From NCBI RefSeq assembly GCF_038003525.1, contig NZ_JBBOPI010000001.1, positions 239,001-303,000 on the forward strand: a stretch of 64,000 nt of DNA. The letters are read 5' to 3'. Under the pieces are notes generated by a model. That model made no database searches. It was not told the DNA's origin and saw only the letters and a list, made by a program, of their open reading frames with translations. Position 1 is the stretch's first letter; each line of letters opens with the position of its first letter. This document shows, one piece after another, positions 44,137 through 55,145 of this stretch. Source of the stretch: Solibacillus sp. FSL H8-0538. GTDB taxonomy: Bacteria; Bacillota; Bacilli; Bacillales_A; Planococcaceae. A program made the translations under genes and the position numbers.

Positions 44137-44400
44137 GAGGGCACTGAAAAACATGCATTTTTATAATGACGAATCTTTTTCAGTTAAAGACAAGGCGCTA
44201 CTTGTTCATTTTTGAACAGGAAGTGACTTATTTCTTTCTCTATTTCATTTCTTTTGTTGCCTGAAGTGGCACAAGGCTCGCCCCCAAAAAAAGCGTTCGC
44301 CGCAACGGATATTCAACGACATCGAAGAAAAAAGCCAGTTCTTGAACGATGTCTCGTTCAAGGACTGGCTAAAATACTTTATAGACTTTTTTAGTACCTT
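44137..44400. mobile_element. IS1182-derived element lacking a transposase
   Basis: Right-hand end (plus orientation left) GAGGGCACTGAAAAA is identical to the IS ends. In the opposite orientation the element reproduces both flanks of the IS at 36710: the left-end terminator (AGCCAGTCC.../TTTTTTCTTCGATG) and the right-end AAATAAGTCACTTCCTGTTC hairpin, joined with the whole gene deleted. The other end, AAGGTACTAAAAAAG, has decayed. It abuts the stop codon of the next gene and its 17-bp hairpin (44333-44370) can serve as that gene's terminator. Confidence 0.75.
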
Positions 44401-44401
44401 A

Positions 44402-45679
44402 TTAGTGAACTGGTGTTGCACTTTCTCCATTTGCAGAAGCTTTTGCTTTTGCAGCGGCATGTTTTTTGCGAAGTTTCGCTACATCTGCGCGTAGCCAAAT
44501 CGAAATACCAAATGAAATAGCAATTAAGAAGCTAAATAAATAGAACACTGGAATATAGCTGTTTGTTGCTTCTTTAATTGTAGAAACGATGATCGGACCA
44601 AAGATACCACCAAGTGACCATGTTGTTAATAAATAACCATGAATGACACCAAGTTGTTTTGTACCGAATAAGTCAGATGCAAATGCTGGTAAATTCGAGA
44701 AACCACCGCCGTAACAACTAACTACTAGGAAAATGAATAATTGGAATAGAATAACGTTCGTTGTAAATGGCAGCGTTAAGAATGCCACTAATTGAATTGT
44801 AAAGAAGATAACGAATACGTTTGAACGGCCGATATAATCCGATGAAGCTGCCCAAAAAAGGCGACCACCACCATTGAATAAGCCCATTAAACCAACCATT
44901 GCGGCAGCAGATGCTACGGATAAACCAACAACTTCTTGTGCCATTGGAGACGCAACTGAAATCATCATTAAACCAGATGTTACATTAATTAAATGCATAG
45001 CCCAAAGCATCCAGAACTGTTTTGTTTTCACTGCTTCACGTGCTGACATTTGCGCAATTTCTTGTGATTTTGTACCTTTTGTTGATGCTTTTGCTTCTTC
45101 TACATCCCCCGGTTTCGGCGGTGCAATATAAAGGGCGCCTAAAATCATTAATACAAAATAACTAATACCTAAAATAAAGTATGTAGTTGAAATACCAACA
45201 GAAGCCATTAAATTAGTGGCAACTGGCGCTGTAATCAGTGAGCCAGATCCAAATCCAAGTACAGCCATCCCTGTTGCAAGACCACGACGATTAGGGAACC
45301 ATTTAACAAGCGTTGAAACCGGTGCAATATAACCAATCCCCATCCCTAAGCCACTAAGTAAACCATACGTCAACCAATATAAAACAACCGAATCCATTGA
45401 GATGGCTAACCCTGCGCCACCTTGTCCAAGGCCGAACAATACGGCAGCAACCATTGCTGATTTACGAGGCCCAAGTTTTTCAACGAGACTACCGAACATT
45501 GCTGCGGCAAATCCAGCAAGCCCCATCATAATTGAAAAGGCGATAGTAATTTGTGATGGTTCCCAACCAAGTTCAGTAGCAATTGGATTTTTATACACAC
45601 TATATGCATAGGCTCCACCGATTGATAAGTGAATTGCTATCGCGGATAATGCTATAAGCCAACGATTTTTTTTCATCAT
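44402..45679 (-). CDS. OFA-family MFS transporter
   Basis: A 425-residue, 12-span MFS protein of the oxalate/formate antiporter family. IHLSIGGAYAYSVYKNPI in span 1, GLLSGLGMGIGYIAPVSTLV and KWFPNRRGLATGMAVLGFG are the hallmark OFA blocks. The C-terminal tail is rich in Ala and Lys. AGGGGAG precedes ATG 45679 (a second ATG follows). Family members carry monocarboxylates such as lactate, oxalate or formate; no enzyme nearby narrows this down. Confidence 0.85.
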   Translation of the reverse strand: MMKKNRWLIALSAIAIHLSIGGAYAYSVYKNPIATELGWEPSQITIAFSIMMGLAGFAAAMFGSLVEKLGPRKSAMVAAVLFGLGQGGAGLAISMDSVVLYWLTYGLLSGLGMGIGYIAPVSTLVKWFPNRRGLATGMAVLGFGSGSLITAPVATNLMASVGISTTYFILGISYFVLMILGALYIAPPKPGDVEEAKASTKGTKSQEIAQMSAREAVKTKQFWMLWAMHLINVTSGLMMISVASPMAQEVVGLSVASAAAMVGLMGLFNGGGRLFWAASSDYIGRSNVFVIFFTIQLVAFLTLPFTTNVILFQLFIFLVVSCYGGGFSNLPAFASDLFGTKQLGVIHGYLLTTWSLGGIFGPIIVSTIKEATNSYIPVFYLFSFLIAISFGISIWLRADVAKLRKKHAAAKAKASANGESATPVH

Positions 45680-46634
45680 TTTCTCCCCTATCTCTAGAAA
45701 ATTGTCACTTAATCTATAATTTTCTGTTATTAGTGTTTGTGACTAATTTTTGAACGTTCTTGAGTCTAACTTACCACCAACTTATTATGTTAGGCAAGTG
45801 AAATTTTGGAGATTCATTATTTCGCTAAAGTAAATAAATTTTGTTTAAATAAGGATTTTCGCTATTTTTGTAGCGAATGTTGTTTTGATTTGGAGTGTGA
45901 AAACGTTATTATATCAAGGTTTTTCTAGATTTTAGATGAATTGAATTATTATTGGAATGTCATGTATGTTAGAAAAAGGAAAGTTATTGTTTAAAGGTAA
46001 AATAACACATTATATCTACTTATTGTATTGAAATAACTGTTTTATTTCTAAATTTTCTCTATCGGAAATTATTTGATTTTTACGATTTTACTTTTGTCTA
46101 AATAATATAACAGATAGTAGTACAACGAAATGGAAGTTGATTTATTATTTATACATGAAGAAAGATTGGTATTATGCAGTTTTTGAAATGGATATTGATG
46201 TTTAAAATGGTAATTATTAATAGTGGAGTAGCAATTGTATCATCTGTTTATAACAGTTTTTTGTAAAGAAATAAAAAAAGCTGAAAAAAGGGTTTTCGAA
46301 TAGATAAATTACCTGAAATACTATTTTTACTAATTCTAGATTTTTATTAAAGAGGAGAGAGCGCGTATTTTCGTTGTATTAAAGTGTATTATTACACTCG
46401 TTAAATGCACCCTATTTACTGAAAATTGTGATGTATAAAAATACGAAGGGGGTTTAATAAGAAGTAAAGGGCTTGTATACTAAAAAAGAACAGTCTCTTT
46501 TTAAAATTACACAATGGTGGAAGCTTCCAGAATAAATAAATACCGATAAAATAACTACTATATAATGAAACAAGGCGTACATAATAGATTTTTGGCGAGG
46601 CGCCATTACTTTAACAGAGGAAGGACGGGACTTA
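45680..46634. other. Long AT-rich gene-free interval
   Basis: Nearly 1 kb with no supported gene on either strand. Only a small hairpin (TTCGCTA...TAGCGAA near 45850) and an inverted pair of TGTCAC/GTGAC blocks at 45702-45742 upstream of the OFA gene are visible. A few RBS-like GGAG runs near 46350 are not followed by a frame. Confidence 0.4.
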
Positions 46635-47243
46635 ATGATTGCCATTGACCCAAAGCAACTAACTGAACGTGAAAACTATAAATTTTTAATTGGCTCGATT
46701 ATACCAAGACCAATCGCATTTGTGACGACACAATCGCAGGAGGGAGTGGTGAACGGCGCACCGTTTAGCTTTTTTAATATTGTTTCATCTAATCCACCGA
46801 TGATTTCTGTTAGTATCCAGCGCCCAGGTGGACATGTGAAGGATACAGCGCGAAATATTTTAGCGGGGAAGGAATTTGTCGTGCATATTGTGGATACAGA
46901 CAATGTTGAAAAAATTAACGAAACGGCAGCGAATTTACCACCAGAGGAAAGTGAGATTTTGCGTGCGGGGCTAACACTTGTAAACAGTACGCATGTAAAG
47001 GTGCCGGGGGTGAAGGAATCGAAAGTACGTATTGAATGTGTACTCGAACAGGCACTAGAGTTAGGCGGGGACACGGAGCCGGGCTGTGACTTCATTATTG
47101 GGAAGGTTGTGCAGTTCCATATTGACGAAGCAATTTGTGAAGAGGGGCGTATTGATCCGCACGAGCTAGGGGCGGTAAGCCGTTTAGCTGGCAATGATTA
47201 CGCAGAAATAGGCAAGGTATTTACAATGGAACGACCGCAGTAA
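46635..47243 (+). CDS. Flavin reductase-like FMN-binding protein
   Basis: A 202-residue protein with the flavin reductase-like split-barrel fold: IGSIIPRPIAFVTTQSQEG, NGAPFSFFNIVSSNPPMISV and KDTARNILAGKEFVVHIV are the FMN-binding blocks, and HELGAVSRLAGNDYAEIG closes the domain. It should bind FMN and may reduce flavin or a bound substrate. GGAAGGACGG precedes ATG 46635. It is a single gene with its own terminator. Confidence 0.88.
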   Translation: MIAIDPKQLTERENYKFLIGSIIPRPIAFVTTQSQEGVVNGAPFSFFNIVSSNPPMISVSIQRPGGHVKDTARNILAGKEFVVHIVDTDNVEKINETAANLPPEESEILRAGLTLVNSTHVKVPGVKESKVRIECVLEQALELGGDTEPGCDFIIGKVVQFHIDEAICEEGRIDPHELGAVSRLAGNDYAEIGKVFTMERPQ

Positions 47244-47249
47244 AAGGAG

Positions 47250-47288
47250 CAGCTCGTTCAGGGATTTTTTCTGAATGAGCTGTTTTTT
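47250..47288 (+). terminator. Terminator after the flavin reductase-like gene
   Basis: CAGCTCGTTCAG against CTGAATGAGCTG with one mismatch, then TTTTTT. Confidence 0.85.
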
Positions 47289-47430
47289 AATTTAAGAATA
47301 AGAAGCCTGAATTATTCACCGATTTATCTAGATAAGCTACTAAAGCCGAGTTCCTCATCTTTTTCACCAAATGTTTATGCATAAAATAAAATGAAAAAAG
47401 AATCCTAACAACGAAAACTTTCCAGAGACG

Positions 47431-48030
47431 ACTCCGTTTATTTGTAGAGATAGTGGTTTTGCGTTACCTGCTTTGTATGACATTTGTAAAAAGGAAACGG
47501 TTTATTACGTCATTTGTTTAAAATCAAATGCCGTTTTACCACGACTTGCAGAGGAGTATCAGCCTTTCACTGCGCCTTCTGATAGCAAAAAGAACGAATA
47601 CTATTTTGAGGAAACGATCTATCAAACAAAAATATGGTCTAAACCAAGAAAAGTAATGATCCAATCCCTTCGTCCGGCGCGTTACCTGCTCTTTACCCAT
47701 ACGTTTTTTGTGACTAATTTAGTAGAGGCTTGCACTCCGGAGGCAATTATTCGTACGTACTAAAAAAAGAGGTACAATGGAGAACTATATCAAAGAAGCA
47801 AAAAATGGTTTTGGGTTAGATAAAATTACTAGCCATTCTTTCCAAGTAAACAGGGCTAAGGCAATGCTGAGTCTCCTTGCTTATAATTTCACTAATTGGT
47901 TATGTACCATGTATTTTCCAAAATGACAAAAGCAGATGTAAATTCAGACCATTCGTACACGCCTTGTGAAAGTCGCTAGTAAATTAGTGAAGTCAGGACG
48001 ATCTCTTTACTTCAAGTTATCTTCCTGTCT
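47431..48030 (+). pseudogene. IS1380-type transposase remnant
   Basis: From 47431 the frame reads RDSGFALPALYDICKKETVYYV and WSKPRKVMIQSLRPARYL, typical of the C-terminal half of IS1380-family transposases, to a stop at 47761-47763. After a frameshift the homology goes on (ENYIKEAKNGFGLDK, then AMLSLLAYNFTNWL) to about 48030. The N-terminal half and both IS ends are missing. The interval to the next gene (48031-48292) shows nothing supported. Confidence 0.75.
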
Positions 48031-48292
48031 CTAAAGGTGATGTAAACTGTGTGGTTTTGCTTTTTTACAGTGGTCGTCTAAAGAAGGTGAAAGAAGTGAA
48101 GGCCTCTGACGGATGTAACCGATTTACGCTAAGGCATAGTCAGTCAATAGTTCAGTGCGCTCAAAAGCTTCGTTATGTTTTAAATTTTCTTTTAATTGAT
48201 CCGATATTTATGCTGATTGAGATAAATCTATTATTGTGGTACATATACCTATACCGTATGATTAATTTAAAAGAAAAGTGGGGGTGTTTGTA

Positions 48293-50398
48293 ATGAAAAA
48301 ATCCAAAAGTATTGCTTTTAAACTATCTTCTTTAATCATAGGATTGTTTTTAGTGTTATTTATTACCTATACTTTTTTCACGAGTTTCATTCTTTATAAT
48401 CAGAGTGTAGATGATTCGGAAAACGCAACACTTCTAAATGCTCAATTTTCTGCTGCGAAGATGAGCAAACGTTTTAAGGAAGCAAATGACACATTACAGA
48501 CAACTAAGCATATAATTGAAACGATGCAAAACGATAGGAAACTCTCTGCTGAAGAAGTTTTGCATATACTTGAAACTAATTTAGCGAAGAATGATGATTT
48601 GCTTGCTGTAGCAGCTGTTTTAGAAAAGGATACTGCAACAGTTGAGCCAACTATTGATGCAAATTTAATAGATGCGAATAATCGCTTTGTACCTTATTTA
48701 GTAAAAGAGAATAATCAAATATTAACAACTCCTTTAGAAGAAGGATTTGAAGAATCGGAAAGTGCGGAATGGTACTCAGTGCCAAAGAATGAGGAGCGAT
48801 CGGTACTAACGGAGCCTTATGATTATGAGGTAAATGGTAAAATGATTTCCATGACAACAATCTCAGTACCGCTAGTAAATTCTTCAGGAACATTCTTTGG
48901 GGTGTTAACGGCTGATTTATCCATCGATTTTTTAAAGGGTTTGGTTGATTCCATTAAACCGGATGGCGGATATGCAGGAATAATAACTGACAAAGGCATA
49001 TTAACAGCTAATAGCATTAACGAGAAGTTAGATGGAACAAATATGCAGGATGCCATTGATTGGACAGGCGTTAAAAATGCAATGGAAAATGGAAAGCCAG
49101 ATAGTATTTATGTGGATTCTAAGCAACTAGGAGAAAACTCATTTAATGCTTTTGCCCCTATGATTCTAGACGGAATTGACGATACTTGGTCGGTTCAATT
49201 AGTACTACCAAAATCCAAAATTCTAGAAACCTATAATCAGGTTCTTGTATTCACGGTGGTAGCAGCCATTGTCATGGTCCTTTTAATGGCGACTGTCAGT
49301 GCAAGGTTTATATTTAAACAATTAAAGCCATTGAAGCTTTTGGGAGAATCAATTGAAACAGCAGCAGAGGGAGATCTAACTAAAAAAATAGATAAAAAAT
49401 ATATTAAATCAGATGAAATTGGCGCAGTTGCATTAGCTTATAATAATATGCTAGACAAAACGAATCATGCCATACAGACTGTGTTGAATTCTGCGACAAT
49501 GCTCAATCAATCATCCAATCACATTCATGCAGCTTTTAACGAAATCGTAGCTTCTAGCCAAGAAGTTTCCGTAGCAATCAATGAAATTGCACAAGGTGCT
49601 TCGAAGCAATCCGAAGATACGGAAGTAACAAATTATCGCATGATCGATTTATCTGATCAAATCGATGCCATTACAATGCTATCGAATCAAATGGACGAAT
49701 TGTCAAACAAAACAAGAGCCACTACAGACAAAGGGATGAAAGAAGTCGAAAGTTTGCGGGAACGTAATGCAGAAACGAATGAAATGAATGGAAGAATACA
49801 ACAGCAAATTGAATCACTAGCCTCCAACATTGCAAACATCCATCAAGTTATTGCATCCATTCAAGGTATTACGGAGCAAACAAATCTGCTTGCACTAAAT
49901 GCAAGTATTGAAGCTGCTCGCGCTGGAGAGCATGGTAAAGGCTTTGCCGTGGTAGCAGAGGAAGTTAGAAAACTGGCGGAACAGTCAAGAAAAGAAACCG
50001 AAGTCATTAAGACAACCGTGGAAAGTATTTTAGAGGACTCCAAACAAACAGTCTCAGTAATTTCCTCCAATGTCGGCTTAATGCAAGCTCAAAATGAATC
50101 AGTTCAAAGTACGGAATCGGCATTTAAAGATAATAGTGAGCTTTCTAGTTCTATTGCAACGGCAATTAATGAACTACTCTCTGAACTCTCTAATATGTTG
50201 AATCATAAAAATCAAGCAATGATGGCTATCCAAAGTATCTCAGCTATTTCAGAAGAAACAGCTGCTTCAGCGGAAGAGGTAAGTGCGTCAGCCGTTGATC
50301 AACAAGCAGAGCTAGAGAAAGTAGCAGATTCCATCAATAATATGAATCAAATTGCACATGAGTTACAAGCGGTTGTCAATCGATTCAAACTCACTTAA
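48293..50398 (+). CDS. Methyl-accepting chemotaxis protein with Cache sensor
   Basis: A 701-residue chemoreceptor. Transmembrane helices lie at about residues 10-32 and 315-338, enclosing an extracellular double Cache-like domain ([20 protein letters not shown] is a typical segment). HAMP follows, then the signalling domain with the hairpin tip [20 protein letters not shown] and [20 protein letters not shown] before ATG 48293 decides the start against an upstream GTG frame. The ligand is unknown but Cache receptors often bind amino or organic acids. Only the C-terminal piece of a second MCP exists at 53800. Confidence 0.92.
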   Translation: MKKSKSIAFKLSSLIIGLFLVLFITYTFFTSFILYNQSVDDSENATLLNAQFSAAKMSKRFKEANDTLQTTKHIIETMQNDRKLSAEEVLHILETNLAKNDDLLAVAAVLEKDTATVEPTIDANLIDANNRFVPYLVKENNQILTTPLEEGFEESESAEWYSVPKNEERSVLTEPYDYEVNGKMISMTTISVPLVNSSGTFFGVLTADLSIDFLKGLVDSIKPDGGYAGIITDKGILTANSINEKLDGTNMQDAIDWTGVKNAMENGKPDSIYVDSKQLGENSFNAFAPMILDGIDDTWSVQLVLPKSKILETYNQVLVFTVVAAIVMVLLMATVSARFIFKQLKPLKLLGESIETAAEGDLTKKIDKKYIKSDEIGAVALAYNNMLDKTNHAIQTVLNSATMLNQSSNHIHAAFNEIVASSQEVSVAINEIAQGASKQSEDTEVTNYRMIDLSDQIDAITMLSNQMDELSNKTRATTDKGMKEVESLRERNAETNEMNGRIQQQIESLASNIANIHQVIASIQGITEQTNLLALNASIEAARAGEHGKGFAVVAEEVRKLAEQSRKETEVIKTTVESILEDSKQTVSVISSNVGLMQAQNESVQSTESAFKDNSELSSSIATAINELLSELSNMLNHKNQAMMAIQSISAISEETAASAEEVSASAVDQQAELEKVADSINNMNQIAHELQAVVNRFKLT

Positions 50399-50432
50399 TC
50401 AATTAGGTACTCATGTAGAAGCAAAAAGCAAG

Positions 50433-50480
50433 GCTGCCACCTAAAGTCAGGGACACTTGACTTTGGGTGGCAGTCTTTTT
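50433..50480 (+). terminator. Terminator after the MCP gene
   Basis: CTGCCACC with AAGTC against GACTT with GGTGGCAG, then TTTTT. Confidence 0.85.
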
Positions 50481-50667
50481 CGTTCATTTTAATTAGGAAC
50501 AGAGAGGATAAGCGCTGCACTGGTAGGACGCCGCCCCGCTCAGGTAAGTGGCCGCAGCGCTCCGGTAGTACATCACTATGCTCTGCCGAACCCTCCCACA
50601 TTCATTAGGATTGACCAACCCACTGGACAGTTCTACTATAAAAGCAGAACGAAAGGGGGACAACCAC

Positions 50668-51594
50668 ATGATGTATCTCGGCATGATTTTCTTTCAAATT
50701 GTTGCCCCGATTTTAGTGTTGCTGCTGGGCGCTGTTTTGCAGAAGAAGTTTCGCTTTAATTTGAAGGCCTTGTCGTAGCTGATTACGTATTGCTTTATGC
50801 CAGCTGCTGTTTTTGTGAATTTATATGAAACGAGTGTGGAGCTGTCGGTGCTTGGGCAGGTGTCGGTGTTTATCACATTATTTATCGGCAGTCAGATGGT
50901 GCTTAGTCACTTTTTAGCAAAGGGGCTCGGTCTTGCCAAAACGGAATCGGCGGTGTTTAAAAATAGTGTAGTGCTCATTAACTCGGGCAACTACGGTATT
51001 CCGGTGGCGCAAATGATTTTCGTGACGCAGCCGATAGGGGTAGCAATTCAGTTGATCCTTGTGATTTTTCAAAATATGACGACGTATACATATGGGCTAT
51101 ATAATTTGATTTCCTCGACGAAATCAGGGCTTGCCATTGTGAAGGATTTCTTAAAAATGCCGATTATTCATGCACTAATTATTGGTGTCGGCATGAAATT
51201 CTTAGATATTGGCATTCCGCAGTTTATTCGTATTCCGATTGATCATGTGGCAGATGGCTTCATCGCTGTGGCACTGATTACACTTGGGGCACAGCTTTCT
51301 CAGCTAGAAATCAAGTCGATGTTCAATAAGACAGTCTTTGTGAGTTGCTTTACGCAACTCATTATTGGGCCAACTGTGGCGTTACTCATTATTTTCGTAC
51401 TTGGCTTAGATGGTGTGGTGGCGCAATCGCTCTTTATCGCCAGTGCTTTTCCAACCATACTCAATAGCTCGAGTCTTGCGTTAGAATATGACGTGGAATC
51501 AGCAACCGCTGCGCAAACGGTGTTACTCTCAACTATTGTTAGCTGTATAACAGTGACGGTTGTCATTTATATAGCAGAAATACTTTTTGCGTAA
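50668..51594 (+). pseudogene. Auxin efflux carrier-family transporter with an in-frame stop
   Basis: Frame from ATG 50668 (AAAGGGGG upstream) reads YLGMIFFQIVAPILVLLLG, continues to Leu-Ser and meets TAG at 50776, then goes on in the same frame with LITYCFMPAAVFVNLYET to 51594. Together it is 308 codons, the usual length of an AEC/malate-permease family carrier, with NSGNYGIPVAQMIF and SSLALEYDVESATAAQTV intact. A single base change has therefore cut the gene after 36 codons. Restart at ATG 50797 would lose the first transmembrane span. A sequencing error cannot be excluded. Confidence 0.8.
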
Positions 51595-51657
51595 AAATGA
51601 AAATGAATCTTCCATCTATTAGTAATATCTGCTAAACTAACATCAAACTAAATAGCC

Positions 51658-51756
51658 TTAACTAGGGGAGTCTGATGAGTCAGGCTGAGAGAGAAACGCA
51701 TAGAGGTTTCTTGACCCTTTGGACCTGATCTGGCTCATACCAGCGTGGGAAAGTTA
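51658..51756 (+). ncRNA. TPP riboswitch (THI-box)
   Basis: ACTAGGGGAGTCTGATGAGT, GGCTGAGAGAG, TTGACCCTTTGGACCTGATC and TGGCTCATACCAGCGTGGGA are the conserved TPP aptamer blocks in order. It precedes thiC and a terminator. Confidence 0.95.
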
Positions 51757-51757
51757 A

Positions 51758-53698
<1,941 letters not shown>

Positions 53699-53748
53699 GA
53701 GAGAATTGTTCAATTCGTCAATAGTTTTCTGCAGTACCCTATAATGTG

Positions 53749-53795
53749 AAAAGCAGTCCTCTGTAAACGTCTAGTTACAGGGAACTGCTTTCTTT
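53749..53795. terminator. Terminator between thiC and the MCP relic
   Basis: AAAGCAGT...CTGTAA against TTACAG...AACTGCTTT, followed by T-rich sequence on the + strand. Confidence 0.7.
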
Positions 53796-53799
53796 GTTA

Positions 53800-54090
53800 T
53801 TAAACTTTAAATTTATTAATTTCCTGTTGGACATGTACGGCGCCTTCACTTAATGATTTCGCAACGGCACTAATTTCATGGATTGTGGCTGTTTGTTCTT
53901 CAACAGCAGCTGCAATCATTTCAGATTGTTCGGCCGCATTACTTGCCACAGAGGACATTTCATTGACGGATGCAGCAACCTCTTCAGTACTCGCAGAAAC
54001 TTGTTGTGTAGAAGCCGAAACATCTTCGATTTGAGACGTCATGTCTTCAATTGCACCCTGTTTGAGAAAATCTTTAACGATATTAATCAA
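53800..54090 (-). pseudogene. C-terminal fragment of a methyl-accepting chemotaxis protein
   Basis: Ninety-six codons reading VSASTQQVSASTEEVAASVN and AVEEQTATIHEISAVAKSLS, the last heptad repeats and methylation region of an MCP signalling domain, ending at the natural C-terminus. The sensor, HAMP and signalling tip are absent and no start site is convincing. It is not a piece of the MCP at 48293, whose matching region differs. Confidence 0.75.
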
Positions 54091-54214
54091 GATAAAATCT
54101 AATTAATTTTCTTATGTAACTAAAGCATGCTTTAGTTTTATAGTGTTATTTTACTAAATCTATAATTTGATCTCTAATCTTTTCCCAAATACCCATTTGT
54201 ATTGATACGTCTTT

Positions 54215-54446
54215 AATCTGTTTGACTATCATTGGCAATCATCTCATGGTGAGAAAATTCTGCAGTTGCGATGTCTGTTAGGAGTCCGACAACTTTGTCA
54301 GGAATGGAGTAGCGCTGGTTTATATATCGGAGAGTTTCGGCGATTTCGCCGTCAGTACCGTATTGTCGACTAGGAATTTAGCTAGTTTGAGGTTACAGGT
54401 GCTTACTTTTACGGGGTATTGTAGCTTTTTTTTCGTATATCCACAT
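54215..54446 (-). pseudogene. cotJC (manganese catalase-like spore coat protein) relic
   Basis: On the minus strand AAGGAG precedes ATG 54446 and the frame reads MWIYEKKLQYPVKVSTCNLK then LAKFLV, the N-terminus of CotJC. A frameshift near 54365 moves the homology to another frame (QYGTDGEIAETLRYINQRYS, then PDKVVGLLTDIATAEFSHHE), after which it stops. About 75 of roughly 190 residues remain. It supports a spore-forming ancestor; an intact copy may exist elsewhere. Confidence 0.8.
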
Positions 54447-54503
54447 TTAAAAGAACTCCTTTTCCAAAACTGTGAATCAGGCAAAAAGCCCTTATTTTAG
54501 TTA

Positions 54504-54559
54504 TTGACCTTCTGAAAAGCGTTATGCTAGAATCATATCTGCAAATGATTCTCGTTATC
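54504..54559 (+). promoter_or_regulatory. Candidate promoter with Fur-like box ahead of the acylation cluster
   Basis: TTGACC (54504), 18-bp spacer and TAGAAT (54528) are followed by GCAAATGATTCTCGTTATC (54541-54559), which matches the 19-bp Fur consensus at about 14 positions by eye. The first gene starts 335 bp further on, so the link is tentative. Confidence 0.4.
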
Positions 54560-54781
54560 AAGAAAAGATAATGAAAATGTGCTAATAAGTGCTGTCTCGA
54601 TGAAAAATAACAGAATTATTGAATTGAGTAATCCATAATGGTTGCGCATTTTGTCCATTATTTCTTCCAACGATATTCTAAATATTTTTCTTCGAGCTAG
54701 AGTGTGCATTATCCATGACAAAAAAGTATAACTTCAGACAGATCTAATATGGATTAGGTTACCGTAGATTTCAGGTGCATC

Positions 54782-54815
54782 ATCTTCAAGATGGGGTTGC
54801 TGAACCCTAGAAGAT
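54782..54815 (+). other. Stable hairpin in the leader of the acylation cluster
   Basis: ATCTTC and GGGGT pair with ACCCT and GAAGAT around a short loop. No T run follows. It may be a leader structure; no known riboswitch was recognised in 54720-54890. Confidence 0.4.
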
Positions 54816-54893
54816 TTGTCAGATATAAAAACTGTTTGAGCTAACAAGATCTTCACACAGATGCAGGAGAAAGTAATTATTGAAAGGGTGTAA

Positions 54894-55145
54894 ATGATGA
54901 GAAATATCGAAAAATATAGAAATACATTTATCAATGTGCTGGACTTAGAGGAAGATGATGTATGTGAAAATTTAGCACTTGGAGTAACAAGAGAATGGGA
55001 TTCAATTGGACATATGACACTCATTTCTGAGATTGAGGATGTTTTTGATGTCTCATTAGATTCTGAATGGATTACAGAGTTCGATTCTTACCTATCAGGA
55101 ATGGAGCTATTGAAACGGTTGGGAGTAGACTTTATTAATGAATAG
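54894..55145 (+). CDS. Acyl carrier protein
   Basis: An 83-residue acidic acyl carrier protein. Ser37 in EWDSIGHMTLISEIED is the phosphopantetheine attachment site, and the four-helix pattern is complete. AAAGGG precedes ATG 54894 (ATG 54897 is also possible). It overlaps the AMP ligase by 8 bp. In a Dlt-like scheme it would carry the activated acyl group from the ligase to the MBOAT protein, as DltC does; the sequence is not close enough to DltC for a D-alanine carrier to be claimed. Confidence 0.88.
   Translation: MMRNIEKYRNTFINVLDLEEDDVCENLALGVTREWDSIGHMTLISEIEDVFDVSLDSEWITEFDSYLSGMELLKRLGVDFINE

Noticed and set aside
46454-46645. 63-codon minus strand frame in the long AT-rich gap
   Set aside because: No ribosome binding site; it overlaps the start of the flavin reductase-like gene.
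48051-48293. 80-codon + strand frame before the MCP gene
   Set aside because: No ribosome binding site, odd composition, overlaps the MCP start region and the tail of the IS1380 relic.
54146-54232. 28-codon minus strand frame ending in an amphipathic peptide (GIWEKIRDQIIDLVK)
   Set aside because: Looks a little like a small toxin or phenol-soluble modulin, but it overlaps the cotJC relic and has a weak ribosome binding site; not enough evidence.
54720-54890. Cyclic-di-GMP or other riboswitch before the acyl carrier protein gene
   Set aside because: A strong hairpin exists but none of the conserved blocks of known riboswitches is present.
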